The translations under genes and the position numbers were made by a program. The notes beneath the pieces are model-generated. The model saw only the letters and a list, made by a program, of their open reading frames with translations, was not told the origin of the DNA and searched no databases. Of a stretch of 64,000 nucleotides of DNA, positions 29,807-42,300 are shown in pieces. How positions within the stretch are numbered: the stretch's first letter is position 1; each line of letters begins with the position of its first letter. Origin of the DNA: Unio delphinus (Eukaryota > Mollusca > Bivalvia > Unionida > Unionidae); contig JAQISU010001235.1 in NCBI GenBank assembly GCA_029339505.1, positions 34,199,315-34,263,314 of the forward strand, in the 5' to 3' direction.

Positions 29807-31397
29807 AAAAGATCACTCGTCCCGAGTGACACAAACGCCACATTTCTGTGATCTAAATCACAATTTGAAGTATTTTTTTTTTTTTTTTTTCTAAATTTAA
29901 CCCCACACCCGATAAACGATTACCAATATGATTATATACAACAACATAAACTATCCAAATCTAAACAAGTTGAATCCAAGATGAAATAATGTTTCAACCA
30001 CTTAGTCGGGTTCAAACTCCCTCACGACTTCCTCGAAATTGACTTGTCTAAGCATAGGTCTCTAACAACAGACATCAAATGCAACCAGAACCATTCCTCT
30101 TTACATTAAAACTCTGGTCTGGAGATTGCGTTTCCACCAGGACACACGTTCTCCTAATAGACCTTGGTACACCTGTACACATCACGAGGTTAGCGTTCTT
30201 CAGAGACACCTTCTCTTACTAACCTCCAACAAGTCAACCATGACTTCAATGCCCAAATATTTTTCAACTCAGCCTGTGCCAGACGATCCTATTTGTTTCT
30301 TTCACTGTTAATTCACTACAAATTCCACACCAGTTGTTACCTAAATCCCTAAGAAAACCTATCCCCAAACGCTAAAGTTTGGAACACCATCACATCACGA
30401 TTCAACTATAATTGTGGTGTGCACTACAATTTCTTCATGCTGCTAAATAACTAACACGTGCTTTGAATTGTCCTTCACAGTTTTCCAAATTGACACCATT
30501 CCATTCATGCAGACAAGTCAAACTATGCATGATGAAAACCTCGCTGAACCATATATGATCATGAAGATGCGTGTAGACGATTTCTTTCTTCCTTCTTAAT
30601 GTGCTCTGTATAAATCAATTCTCAACTGGCAAGTCGCTAACAGTTCAATGACAAACAAAATACAGGTTCCGTCCTGTACTACCCCACGAGGTTAGAGAAT
30701 GCGTTCTTCAAATGAAACACGACCTCTTAAGAACCTCAAAAATAAGTCAACCATGAATTCAACGCCCATCTGGCACGACCCTATTGTCACCAACAGAACG
30801 CTAGACTTGACACTGCCTTTTCAATCATCTTTTCACCACTTAACCGTACCCTACAGCAACACAAAAATAAAAATAAACAAATAGTCCACCAGCCTCCAAA
30901 CACCCATACATAATACCCTTATTTTCTTTCAATTCAGCCATGTTTAACTCCAAGCACAATTCAAACAACTAGACTTAATTTACCACCTGGTCTCATGCAG
31001 CAACAACTTCTAGAACTTTTCTGCTCTAACACCACATGATTGCAAATTATAAAACTAATACATACAATAATAAAACCCCAATCAAGACCGACATCTGTCG
31101 TTACAGAATTTAAAAATATAAAACAAATAATCACACCAATAATCAAATTATTTACATAGCCTTTGGGCGCATTCTGATTTAATTGTAACTGCGCGGCTTT
31201 TAATTGTCACCCGTAGACAATATGTCTCAACCCATCCATGTAATAATTACGGGGAAAAATTATTACCCACCCATTTATAACTTTTATTTGCCGTTTCTAC
31301 TGGTGTATGACGCTTATTCAAATTTTGGAGTTTTACTCATTGTCCGTGCTACTAGCACATGACATATCTGAACTCATTTACAATGTATGTGTGCACC
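29807..31397 (-). other. Non-coding 3' region between gag-pol and the LTR (unit 1)
   Basis: About 1.6 kb where some gypsy elements carry env, but no ORF above about 100 codons and no signal peptide or membrane frame. It contains a poly-T (plus strand, 29873-29890), a perfect hairpin GTAATAATT-N9-AATTATTAC at 31240-31266, and a diverged internal duplication. In the duplication, cacgaggttag...gtcaaccatgacttcaatgccca near 30182-30253 resembles cacgaggttag...gtcaaccatgaattcaacgccca near 30685-30768. The same region recurs in every unit. Confidence 0.7.
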
Positions 31398-34300
31398 TTA
31401 GTACAACACAGCATCGTTTCTTCGTCGCGCCCTTCTTTGTTCCATTAACTTGGCCCTTTGGGCTGTAATTGGATATGGTGATTCCTCTTCTTCCCTATCG
31501 GTTTCATCACCGCTATCGTGCATATTTTCCTGGCCATCGGTGTCTTGGTGTTCACTCTCAGGTCGCACCAAGCATGGTTTTAGTCGGTTGAAGTGAACAA
31601 TCTGAGTCGCCTTATGATCGGTCCGTGCAATCAGGTATGTAACATCCGTTATCTTCTTTGCAATTCGCCACGGTCCAGTCCATTTGACCATAAGTTTAGG
31701 TGATTTACCTTTCTTTCTTAGTGTCTGGTGCAACCACACCATGTCACCATCACTAAAAGACTGGCCGTGAACCTTGAGATCATAGGCGACTTTCTGATGC
31801 CGAATAGCTGTGCCTAATTGTTTTCGTGCTTCTTCGTTTGCCTCCCACATTGCATTTCTATAATTTGCCACAAATTGAGACAGATTCTTTGGGGCCTCGT
31901 CTGGTGTTTTGCCAACTAGAAGATCTGTAGGGAGAATCACTTCTCTACCCAGCATCAGCTTGTTTGGGGTGAATCCAGAGGAAGTGTGCTCAGATGCACG
32001 ATAGGCCATGCTCGTAAGAGAAAGGTACTGGTCCCAGTTTTCTGGTTTATCATCTACATATGCTGCAAGCATCTGGCATAACGTTCTGTTATACCGTTCC
32101 ACCATCCCATTACATTGCGGATGATAGGGAGACGTTCGCGTTTTCTTAATCCCTAACATTACACAGAGCTCTTTGAATACGGCACTTTCGAACTGTCGGC
32201 CTTGGTCAGATAATAGTACACGAGGTACACCAAATCTACAAATAAAATTATCCAACAACGCTCTTGCAACCGTGATGGCTTCAATATTAGGTAGAGGCAC
32301 CGCCTCTATCCACTTAGTGAAATGATCTCCAATTACCAGGATATATGCATTACCTTCGTCTGTCTTCGTAAGGGGTCCCAAAATATCCAAGGCTACTAGC
32401 TCTCCCGCTTCACCAGCCGATATGCCCTGAAGTTTCGCCCGGCGCTTCTGCTTGGGACTTTTATGCTGAGCGCAAACGGAGCATGTCGCACAGTAGTCAC
32501 GTATATCATCCCGCATACCGGGCCAATAGTAACGTTGACGCACTTTACTGAGGGTTTTGTCGACACCTAAATGTCCCCCGGCGGCTCCATCATGGCATTG
32601 TTTTAGCACTTCACGCCTCCAACTGTATGGTACGACGATGAACCTTTTAACTGGCTTTCCAGAACGATCTAGCCAAACTCGCACAAGTATCCCGTCTGAC
32701 ATCTCTAATAATTTATATGTCCCCCATAACGCCTTAACTTCTGCGCTATTCCCAGATACCTCTTCCCATGCAGGGCGTTGCTGCCTCTCAACCCAACTAA
32801 TTACTCGTGACAAAGTAGCATCTTGTCTCTGTATCCCTCCAAAATGTATCCCACTGTCTAGCCGTATAGCAGATAATCCCACGCTACATTTGCTACAGTA
32901 TCTGCACCCGCTGCAAGGTAAGCGACTCAAGCCATCAGCATTGGCATGTTTAGTTCCAGGGCGATGTTCTATCACAAAATCATATTCTGATAACTGCTCC
33001 AACCAACGGGCCAACTGTCCCTCTGGCTCTTTGAAGCTCATGAGCCATCGCAGGCTACTGTGGTCAGTGCGTACCTTGAAATTTCTCCCATAAAGGTATG
33101 TCTTAAAGTGACGAATAAAATGTACGACAGCCAACAGCTCACGACGAGTGACACAGTATTGACGTTCTGTCCTGTCCAAACACCGACTAGCGTAAGCTAC
33201 CACTCTTTCTTTGCCATCTATGTTCTGGGACAGGACAGCACCTATGGCTTCACCACTCGCATCTGTGTCGAGTATAAAGGGGCTATTGAAGTCCGGTACA
33301 GCCAACACTGGTGCAGAGGAAAGCGCTTTACGCAATTTTTCGAATGCCGCCTGATGTAATTCTGTCCAGTGGAAAACTGAATTCTTTGTCGTTAGCTGAT
33401 GTAAGGGAGCTGCAATATCGGCAAAGTTTCTTACGTACCGCCTATAATAACTGCAAAAACCTAGGAACCTCCGCACTGCGGTAATTGATTTTGGAGTAGG
33501 CCATTTCAAAACAGCTGCCACTTTCTCAGGATCAGTTGCAACTCCAGCTGCGGAAATAGCGTGACCAAGATACCTAACTTCTCTCGCACATAGTGTACAT
33601 TTGCTGGGTTTCAACTTTAGGCCAGCCCCTAGAAGACGGGTAAAGACGCGCGCTTGTCTTTCAAGCAACTGATTGAACGTGCTCCCGAAAACTATAACGT
33701 CGTCGAGGTAAATTAGACAAACTTCATATTGCAACCCGGCTAGGACGGCTTCCATAAGTCGTTCAAAGGTCCCAGGCGCGTTGCATAAACCGAACGACAT
33801 GACTTTAAACTGATAGAGACCCCTTCGCGTTGCAAACGCTGTCTTAGGCCGATCTGCTTGCTCAATTTCTACTTGCCAGTACCCTGACATCAAATCTAAT
33901 GTGGAGAACCAGCTCATACCTGACAGTGAATCGAGACTATCATCAATTCTAGGAAGAGGGTACGCATCCTTCTCTGTAACTGCATTTAGCGCCCTATAAT
34001 CTACGCAAAACCTCTTCTTCCCATCCTTGTTAGCTACTAAGACCACTGGGGCAGCCCAAGGGCTTACAGACGGTTCTATAACCCCTTTTCTAAGCATGTC
34101 GTCAACTTGTATGTCAATCTCCTGACGGAGCTGGAACTGTAATCTTCTAGGTGGGACTCTAATTGGCGCGGTATTGCCTGTTTTGACAGTGTGCTTGATC
34201 AAGTTTGTTCTGCCCAAGTCGTCATCATCTTTAGCAAACACTGTGCAAAATTCACTTAATTGTTTGCTTAGGCCTCGTGCTTCATCCGGAGTCAAATGGA

Positions 34301-36428
34301 CGCTTGACTTCTCAAACAATTCAGTTAAATGTGAAGGCAGACTGCTGTTCGAATCCGGTTTCTGACTTTCGACAATTTGTGTCGATAGGGCCGCACTGGC
34401 TTCGGCACAACAAACACCAGCCTGCAAGTTTACCACCTCTTTAGTCGGGTTTAGCAACCGTATTGGCACTGTTCCGTCCATCGTCTTAATGACGGCTCGC
34501 GCGACAAGGATTTTAGTTTCATGCCTAAACATCGATAGAGGCTCTAGCACTGACTCTGTAGCTAGCTTCCCACAACCAACATTCGCCATCCAACCTCGCG
34601 TGATAACTTCCGTCTCTGCCGGGACAATGATGTTTTCAGCCAAGGTGATACGATGACAGCCCATAGACCCCGCAAAGTGGCATGGGAGTTTTAGTCCCTG
34701 CATCTGCAGTGTACACTGCGTAATACTAATATCGCACTTATGCAGCCGAAAAAAATCTAACCCAAGTATTCCATCGGGCCTAATGTCAGCTACAACGAAA
34801 ACATGTCGCCTTCTGACACCTGTCCAAGCAATGCAAAATTCAGCCTGACCATATGTTTCAATTTTGTTACTGGATGCACTGATTAGTTGACTATCCACGG
34901 CATTGAGTTTTGGCTTTATATGACCAAGTGTTTCATACCGCCTCTTGCTGATGATCGAAACAGCAGCGCCTGTGTCTGCTAGTAAAGCGAGCTCCACTCC
35001 ATTAACACAACATTGCGTGTATAGTCCCGGCTCCTCGTTTACATAACGTACAGGTTTGGCGTTTTCTGTTCTTGTCCTCCTAGAATCTCCCTCTCTTTGG
35101 CCTCTTGTTCTCCATCGTTCATTGTATCTGTTTAAAGGCTTGGTGCATTCGCTTTGGTAATGACCCCGACCATTACGATTCCAACACTGGACCCCTGTTC
35201 GCCTTGAATCGCGTTGCTTATCCCCCGACTCGTGCCAACGACCTAATGCATCTTGATGTTTTTCAGTCAATTTCTTATTTTGTTTTATTAATTCTTCTAC
35301 TTTTGCTTCTAACCTTGCTATTTCAGTTATATTTGTACTATCGTCGTCCTTGTCTTCTGACTCTTCATAGCCTCTACATGCCGAACTTACTGGCTTCTGT
35401 CTTACGCCAGCACGCAGGAAAGCCTCCCATTCAACCCCTACTCTGATGGATTCTTGCAAACTACTAGGGTGATGCCGCCAAATTTCAAGTTTTAGGTTTT
35501 CATCTTGTACTGCCCCTAAGAAATGGTCCTTTGCAAGCCTATCGCGGATATCAGGCGGGCAACCAGGATATGCCAAAGAAACCAGTCTCTGTATCGTTTG
35601 ACCTAATTCAGGGAGCGTTTCTCCTTTTTTTCTGAAACAGCTTCGAAGCTGTGCCTTGTAGTACTCATCTTGGTTACGAGGCGCAAAGCGAGCTTCCAAT
35701 GAAGTTTTCAATTTCTCAAATTCGACTTGACCGGGCTGGACTTGGAGATCGGTTAAGACTTGGAGAGCGTCTCTCCTTAAACACGCTGCCAAACGCAATC
35801 CCTTTTCAGTTTCGCTCCATTCATTAATCATAGCGCAGTGTTCGAAATGTGTCATATAGTCGAGAAAAGGTTGAGAACCATCATAAATGTCTGCTTTAAC
35901 TGTTGCCTTATTTCTAGTTGGAGGCGCAGAAGCACAGAGTTCTGTTTTTGCAGTTTCGACCTTCTTGCTCAACTGAAAGTCTGGCGTCTCCCTTACTTCC
36001 TTAACCTCACTGCGGCTCCCATTCGAACATTTTGTCAACAAATGACCCATGGTGGTACTTAACCTGTCAAACTTGTCCGTAATGAGTGTGTCAATGGTCT
36101 GAAGCAGACTATCAGTAGGCGAACTACTCGCTCCCTTGGATACTGAGTACGTGGTTCGATCATAAATGTCTGCCTTCACGTTCTCAGGCACACTCTCTTT
36201 AATGGTTCTGAACCTCAGATCTTCAGCCCATCCATCACGTGCACGTACATTGCCACTATCGGCCTCGCACGGAGTTGAAGTCGCATAGCATTGAACACCA
36301 CTGTCTACGTCTATTAACTTTCTTGGCCTCCTATCAATAGGCGACAATGGCGACAAGAGTCGCCAATGCACAGACTGTGGTAAAGGCGTATTCAATAATG
36401 AGGTAGGTGTACCTCTGCCTGTAGCCAT
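31398..36428 (-). CDS. gag-pol: Ty3/gypsy Gag-Pol polyprotein, unit 1
   Basis: A single 1,676-codon frame without frameshift. Order: gag with a capsid-like region (FLDYMTHFEHCAMINEWSET, about residue 185), a zinc knuckle C415-x2-R418-x4-H423-x4-C428 whose second Cys is Arg, retropepsin DTGA at 485, RT with YLDD at 907-910, RNase H DTDAS from 1054 and TDHSSL, integrase HHCC zinc domain (GGHLGVDKTL...CATCSVC), triad D1348, D1408 and E1444 with exact D-35-E spacing, and a GPY/F-like module (KWTGPWRI). No chromodomain and no env. Catalytic residues are intact, so apart from the knuckle the protein looks functional. This copy has Arg860 and Ala1233. Confidence 0.96.
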   Translation of the reverse strand: MATGRGTPTSLLNTPLPQSVHWRLLSPLSPIDRRPRKLIDVDSGVQCYATSTPCEADSGNVRARDGWAEDLRFRTIKESVPENVKADIYDRTTYSVSKGASSSPTDSLLQTIDTLITDKFDRLSTTMGHLLTKCSNGSRSEVKEVRETPDFQLSKKVETAKTELCASAPPTRNKATVKADIYDGSQPFLDYMTHFEHCAMINEWSETEKGLRLAACLRRDALQVLTDLQVQPGQVEFEKLKTSLEARFAPRNQDEYYKAQLRSCFRKKGETLPELGQTIQRLVSLAYPGCPPDIRDRLAKDHFLGAVQDENLKLEIWRHHPSSLQESIRVGVEWEAFLRAGVRQKPVSSACRGYEESEDKDDDSTNITEIARLEAKVEELIKQNKKLTEKHQDALGRWHESGDKQRDSRRTGVQCWNRNGRGHYQSECTKPLNRYNERWRTRGQREGDSRRTRTENAKPVRYVNEEPGLYTQCCVNGVELALLADTGAAVSIISKRRYETLGHIKPKLNAVDSQLISASSNKIETYGQAEFCIAWTGVRRRHVFVVADIRPDGILGLDFFRLHKCDISITQCTLQMQGLKLPCHFAGSMGCHRITLAENIIVPAETEVITRGWMANVGCGKLATESVLEPLSMFRHETKILVARAVIKTMDGTVPIRLLNPTKEVVNLQAGVCCAEASAALSTQIVESQKPDSNSSLPSHLTELFEKSSVHLTPDEARGLSKQLSEFCTVFAKDDDDLGRTNLIKHTVKTGNTAPIRVPPRRLQFQLRQEIDIQVDDMLRKGVIEPSVSPWAAPVVLVANKDGKKRFCVDYRALNAVTEKDAYPLPRIDDSLDSLSGMSWFSTLDLMSGYWQVEIEQADRPKTAFATRRGLYQFKVMSFGLCNAPGTFERLMEAVLAGLQYEVCLIYLDDVIVFGSTFNQLLERQARVFTRLLGAGLKLKPSKCTLCAREVRYLGHAISAAGVATDPEKVAAVLKWPTPKSITAVRRFLGFCSYYRRYVRNFADIAAPLHQLTTKNSVFHWTELHQAAFEKLRKALSSAPVLAVPDFNSPFILDTDASGEAIGAVLSQNIDGKERVVAYASRCLDRTERQYCVTRRELLAVVHFIRHFKTYLYGRNFKVRTDHSSLRWLMSFKEPEGQLARWLEQLSEYDFVIEHRPGTKHANADGLSRLPCSGCRYCSKCSVGLSAIRLDSGIHFGGIQRQDATLSRVISWVERQQRPAWEEVSGNSAEVKALWGTYKLLEMSDGILVRVWLDRSGKPVKRFIVVPYSWRREVLKQCHDGAAGGHLGVDKTLSKVRQRYYWPGMRDDIRDYCATCSVCAQHKSPKQKRRAKLQGISAGEAGELVALDILGPLTKTDEGNAYILVIGDHFTKWIEAVPLPNIEAITVARALLDNFICRFGVPRVLLSDQGRQFESAVFKELCVMLGIKKTRTSPYHPQCNGMVERYNRTLCQMLAAYVDDKPENWDQYLSLTSMAYRASEHTSSGFTPNKLMLGREVILPTDLLVGKTPDEAPKNLSQFVANYRNAMWEANEEARKQLGTAIRHQKVAYDLKVHGQSFSDGDMVWLHQTLRKKGKSPKLMVKWTGPWRIAKKITDVTYLIARTDHKATQIVHFNRLKPCLVRPESEHQDTDGQENMHDSGDETDREEEESPYPITAQRAKLMEQRRARRRNDAVLY

Positions 36429-37077
36429 CCTAATAATTTATAATACTCTTGCAATACTCACAATTTGCCTGTGTCGATGTACTTGGTAGCACACTACCAA
36501 TTGCTATTTAAGACCAATGAAACCGTATGCGGTTGTTATTGTTATTATTATTATAAGCCCCCGAATCCCTTATTGAATTTCAATAAATACAGCATAAGGT
36601 TTATGAATTTACCAAATACAGCGGGGAGAAGGTGTTGTCAAACACACGTTCTTTTGCTTTTATTAATTGTTCTTGTAAACTACTAACTTTAAAAATAATA
36701 ACCAGCTAATGCCTTCACTCTAACATAAGTAAAAATACTAACACAGCCGACTATCATAAAAATGTCTGCTCAACTTCTCGCTTTCTGCGCGACCTACCAA
36801 ATACAATACTTTTGTCATCGCTGTACTATATCCCGGATAAAACACTCCATCCTGCTTGAACATAGTACTCCTCTTAAAAATCCTTCTCAGCAGCAAATGC
36901 ATATATCTACTCTCGCAGACCAAATGTCGCGAAATCTCAATAAACGAAGTTAAAGTCGCACTAGCCATAATATTTCTTTCCTCTTTCTTTCCAAATGCGA
37001 AGCAATAGTCAGTTTCACACATAATGACTCTGAATAAATTGCAAACCATGACAGAACTATTCACACATATCCCAAAA
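36429..37077 (-). other. 5' leader of gypsy unit 1
   Basis: About 650 bp between the primer-binding site and the gag ATG. A 154-codon minus-strand frame (36738-37202) starts inside the upstream LTR and crosses the primer site; it has no recognisable domain and I do not call it. Confidence 0.7.
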
Positions 37078-37088
37078 CGCTGCCACCA
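37078..37088 (-). other. Primer-binding site, gypsy unit 1
   Basis: Element strand TGGTGGCAGCG, complementary to the 3' end CGCTGCCACCA of tRNA-Leu(AAG/UAG) as I remember it, 11 nt after the LTR end. The same site occurs at 45012-45022, 52946-52956 and 60880-60890. Confidence 0.75.
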
Positions 37089-37099
37089 GAAATTTTTCT

Positions 37100-37724
37100 T
37101 GTTACAAGCACAGGGGTATTCACTTGACCGAGCGGTGTCAAAACCCTGGCGCGAGTCACGCTGGAAGTCATATGTTTTCCCCAAATTTCCAAAGACTTCC
37201 ATACAACTTAAGTTGTAAAATGGAAAGAAAGACGTGTCTGCTATAATTATTAATCTTTGCTGTAATCAATGGGCGACCCAAAGGAGACAACTTGCCCAAA
37301 CGTCCATTAACTGCACCTTTACATGGTTTTTCTTCATTATCATCCGTTTTCCGTACCGATAGCTTGTCATGCCATAGAAATTACACCAGTATTCCCTTAC
37401 TAACTGGGAAATATTTAACTGCGCGACCCTAGGCCAGTCCATCCACAGAATTTCCGGCGTATCACACTCATATACATACGCCAATTTTCCACTATGGCCA
37501 CATAAACGGTACCTACCAAGTTCCAACTTATTGATTCCATTCTATAATTTACTGATTTCCAACCATAAATGCTGCCTTTTCAATCACACTACTTGTATAC
37601 ACCACTGAATTTTAATATGGACTATGTTACACCCCAGGGACAGTCATTCGGCTTGTACCCAAAATCACTACTAACGACCCAAGCATGGTTCAAATTCACT
37701 AACACTTACTCCAAATTTATTACA
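37100..37724 (-). repeat. LTR 2, shared by gypsy units 1 and 2
   Basis: Acts as 5' LTR of unit 1 and 3' LTR of unit 2; no second LTR or host DNA lies between the units. Boundaries are as for LTR 1. Confidence 0.65.
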
Positions 37725-39331
37725 TTACCCCCGCCTTTAAAAGATCACTCGTCCCGAGTGACACAAACGCCACATTTCTGTGATCTAAATCACAATTTGA
37801 AGTATTTTTTTATTTTTTTTTTTTCTAAATTTAACCCCACACCCGATAAACGATTACCAATATGATTATATACAACAACATAAACTATCCAAATCTAAAC
37901 AAGTTGAATCCAAGATGAAATAATGTTTCAACCACTTAGTCGGGTTCAAACTCCCTCACGACTTCCTCGAAATTGACTTGTCTAAGCATAGGTCTCTAAC
38001 AACAGACATCAAATGCAACCAGAACCATTCCTCTTTACATTAAAACTCTGGTCTGGAGATTGCGTTTCCACCAGGACACACGTTCTCCTAATAGACCTTG
38101 GTACACCTGTACACATCACGAGGTTAGCGTTCTTCAGAGACACCTTCTCTTACTAACCTCCAACAAGTCAACCATGACTTCAATGCCCAAATATTTTTCA
38201 ACTCAGCCTGTGCCAGACGATCCTATTTGTTTCTTTCACTGTTAATTCACTACAAATTCCACACCAGTTGTTACCTAAATCCCTAAGAAAACCTATCCCC
38301 AAACGCTAAAGTTTGGAACACCATCACATCACGATTCAACTATAATTGTGGTGTGCACTACAATTTCTTCATGCTGCTAAATAACTAACACGTGCTTTGA
38401 ATTGTCCTTCACAGTTTTCCAAATTGACACCATTCCATTCATGCAGACAAGTCAAACTATGCATGATGAAAACCTCGCTGAACCATATATGATCATGAAG
38501 ATGCGTGTAGACGATTTCTTTCTTCCTTCTTAATGTGCTCTGTATAAATCAATTCTCAACTGGCAAGTCGCTAACAGTTCAATGACAAACAAAATACAGG
38601 TTCCGTCCTGTACTACCCCACGAGGTTAGAGAATGCGTTCTTCAAATGAAACACGACCTCTTAAGAACCTCAAAAATAAGTCAACCATGAATTCAACGCC
38701 CATCTGGCACGACCCTATTGTCACCAACAGAACGCTAGACTTGACACTGCCTTTTCAATCATCTTTTCACCACTTAACCGTACCCTACAGCAACACAAAA
38801 ATAAAAATAAACAAATAGTCCACCAGCCTCCAAACACCCATACATAATACCCTTATTTTCTTTCAATTCAGCCATGTTTAACTCCAAGCACAATTCAAAC
38901 AACTAGACTTAATTTACCACCTGGTCTCATGCAGCAACAACTTCTAGAACTTTTCTGCTCTAACACCACATGATTGCAAATTATAAAACTAATACATACA
39001 ATAATAAAACCCCAATCAAGACCGACATCTGTCGTTACAGAATTTAAAAATATAAAACAAATAATCACACCAATAATCAAATTATTTACATAGCCTTTGG
39101 GCGCATTCTGATTTAATTGTAACTGCGCGGCTTTTAATTGTCACCCGTAGACAATATGTCTCAACCCATCCATGTAATAATTACGGGGAAAAATTATTAC
39201 CCACCCATTTATAACTTTTATTTGCCGTTTCTACTGGTGTATGACGCTTATTCAAATTTTGGAGTTTTACTCATTGTCCGTGCTACTAGCACATGACATA
39301 TCTGAACTCATTTACAATGTATGTGTGCACC

Positions 39332-42300
39332 TTAGTACAACACAGCATCGTTTCTTCGTCGCGCCCTTCTTTGTTCCATTAACTTGGCCCTTTGGGCTGT
39401 AATTGGATATGGTGATTCCTCTTCTTCCCTATCGGTTTCATCACCGCTATCGTGCATATTTTCCTGGCCATCGGTGTCTTGGTGTTCACTCTCAGGTCGC
39501 ACCAAGCATGGTTTTAGTCGGTTGAAGTGAACAATCTGAGTCGCCTTATGATCGGTCCGTGCAATCAGGTATGTAACATCCGTTATCTTCTTTGCAATTC
39601 GCCACGGTCCAGTCCATTTGACCATAAGTTTAGGTGATTTACCTTTCTTTCTTAGTGTCTGGTGCAACCACACCATGTCACCATCACTAAAAGACTGGCC
39701 GTGAACCTTGAGATCATAGGCGACTTTCTGATGCCGAATAGCTGTGCCTAATTGTTTTCGTGCTTCTTCGTTTGCCTCCCACATTGCATTTCTATAATTT
39801 GCCACAAATTGAGACAGATTCTTTGGGGCCTCGTCTGGTGTTTTGCCAACTAGAAGATCTGTAGGGAGAATCACTTCTCTACCCAGCATCAGCTTGTTTG
39901 GGGTGAATCCAGAGGAAGTGTGCTCAGATGCACGATAGGCCATGCTCGTAAGAGAAAGGTACTGGTCCCAGTTTTCTGGTTTATCATCTACATATGCTGC
40001 AAGCATCTGGCATAACGTTCTGTTATACCGTTCCACCATCCCATTACATTGCGGATGATAGGGAGACGTTCGCGTTTTCTTAATCCCTAACATTACACAG
40101 AGCTCTTTGAATACGGCACTTTCGAACTGTCGGCCTTGGTCAGATAATAGTACACGAGGTACACCAAATCTACAAATAAAATTATCCAACAACGCTCTTG
40201 CAACCGTGATGGCTTCAATATTAGGTAGAGGCACCGCCTCTATCCACTTAGTGAAATGATCTCCAATTACCAGGATATATGCATTACCTTCGTCTGTCTT
40301 CGTAAGGGGTCCCAAAATATCCAAGGCTACTAGCTCTCCTGCTTCACCAGCCGATATGCCCTGAAGTTTCGCCCGGCGCTTCTGCTTGGGACTTTTATGC
40401 TGAGCGCAAACGGAGCATGTCGCACAGTAGTCACGTATATCATCCCGCATACCGGGCCAATAGTAACGTTGACGCACTTTACTGAGGGTTTTGTCGACAC
40501 CTAAATGTCCCCCGGCGGCTCCATCATGGCATTGTTTTAGCACTTCACGCCTCCAACTGTATGGTACGACGATGAACCTTTTAACTGGCTTTCCAGAACG
40601 ATCTAGCCAAACTCGCACAAGTATCCCGTCTGACATCTCTAATAATTTATATGTCCCCCATAACGTCTTAACTTCTGCGCTATTCCCAGATACCTCTTCC
40701 CATGCAGGGCGTTGCTGCCTCTCAACCCAACTAATTACTCGTGACAAAGTAGCATCTTGTCTCTGTATCCCTCCAAAATGTATCCCACTGTCTAGCCGTA
40801 TAGCAGATAATCCCACGCTACATTTGCTACAGTATCTGCACCCGCTGCAAGGTAAGCGACTCAAGCCATCAGCATTGGCATGTTTAGTTCCAGGGCGATG
40901 TTCTATCACAAAATCATATTCTGATAACTGCTCCAACCAACGGGCCAACTGTCCCTCTGGCTCTTTGAAGCTCATGAGCCATCGCAGGCTACTGTGGTCA
41001 GTGCGTACCTTGAAATTTCTCCCATAAAGGTATGTCTTAAAGTGACGAATAAAATGTACGACAGCCAACAGCTCACGACGAGTGACACAGTATTGACGTT
41101 CTGTCCTGTCCAAACACCGACTAGCGTAAGCTACCACTCTTTCTTTGCCATCTATGTTCTGGGACAGGACAGCACCTATGGCTTCACCACTCGCATCTGT
41201 GTCGAGTATAAAGGGGCTATTGAAGTCCGGTACAGCCAACACTGGTGCAGAGGAAAGCGCTTTACGCAATTTTTCGAATGCCGCCTGATGTAATTCTGTC
41301 CAGTGGAAAACTGAATTCTTTGTCGTTAGCTGATGTAAGGGAGCTGCAATATCGGCAAAGTTTCTTACGTACCGCCTATAATAACTGCAAAAACCTAGGA
41401 ACCTCCGCACTGCGGTAATTGATTTTGGAGTAGGCCATTTCAAAACAGCTGCCACTTTCTCAGGATCAGTTGCAACTCCAGCTGCGGAAATAGCGTGACC
41501 AAGATACCTAACTTCTCTCGCACATAGTGTACATTTGCTGGGTTTCAACTTTAGGCCAGCCCCTAGAAGACGGGTAAAGACGCGCGCTTGTCTTTCAAGC
41601 AACTGATTGAACGTGCTCCCGAAAACTATAACGTCGTCGAGGTAAATTAGACAAACTTCATATTGCAACCCGGCTAGGACGGCTTCCATAAGTCGTTCAA
41701 AGGTCCCAGGCGCGTTGCATAAACCGAACGACATGACTTTAAACTGATAGAGACCCCTTCGCGTTGCAAACGCTGTCTTAGGATGATCTGCTTGCTCAAT
41801 TTCTACTTGCCAGTACCCTGACATCAAATCTAATGTGGAGAACCAGCTCATACCTGACAGTGAATCGAGACTATCATCAATTCTAGGAAGAGGGTACGCA
41901 TCCTTCTCTGTAACTGCATTTAGCGCCCTATAATCTACGCAAAACCTCTTCTTCCCATCCTTGTTAGCTACTAAGACCACTGGGGCAGCCCAAGGGCTTA
42001 CAGACGGTTCTATAACCCCTTTTCTAAGCATGTCGTCAACTTGTATGTCAATCTCCTGACGGAGCTGGAACTGTAATCTTCTAGGTGGGACTCTAATTGG
42101 CGCGGTATTGCCTGTTTTGACAGTGTGCTTGATCAAATTTGTTCTGCCCAAGTCGTCATCATCTTTAGCAAACACTGTGCAAAATTCACTTAATTGTTTG
42201 CTTAGGCCTCGTGCTTCATCCGGAGTCAAATGGACGCTTGACTTCTCAAACAATTCAGTTAAATGTGAAGGCAGACTGCTGTTCGAATCCGGTTTCTGAC

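Noticed and set aside
29807..31397. Possible env gene of the gypsy element
   Set aside because: No frame above about 100 codons and no signal peptide plus membrane anchor. The element is therefore not called an errantivirus.
31398..31700. Chromodomain at the integrase C-terminus
   Set aside because: After the GPY/F-like module the sequence is acidic and low-complexity, then basic. The chromodomain aromatic pattern is absent.
32557..33359. Plus-strand ORFs of 178 and 99 codons repeated in each gypsy unit
   Set aside because: They lie antisense to the conserved pol domains, and their persistence is explained by the near identity of the units.
36738..37202. 154-codon minus-strand ORF crossing leader and LTR, present in every unit
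   Set aside because: It runs across the LTR end and primer-binding site and shows no domain. Conservation among recent copies is not evidence of coding.
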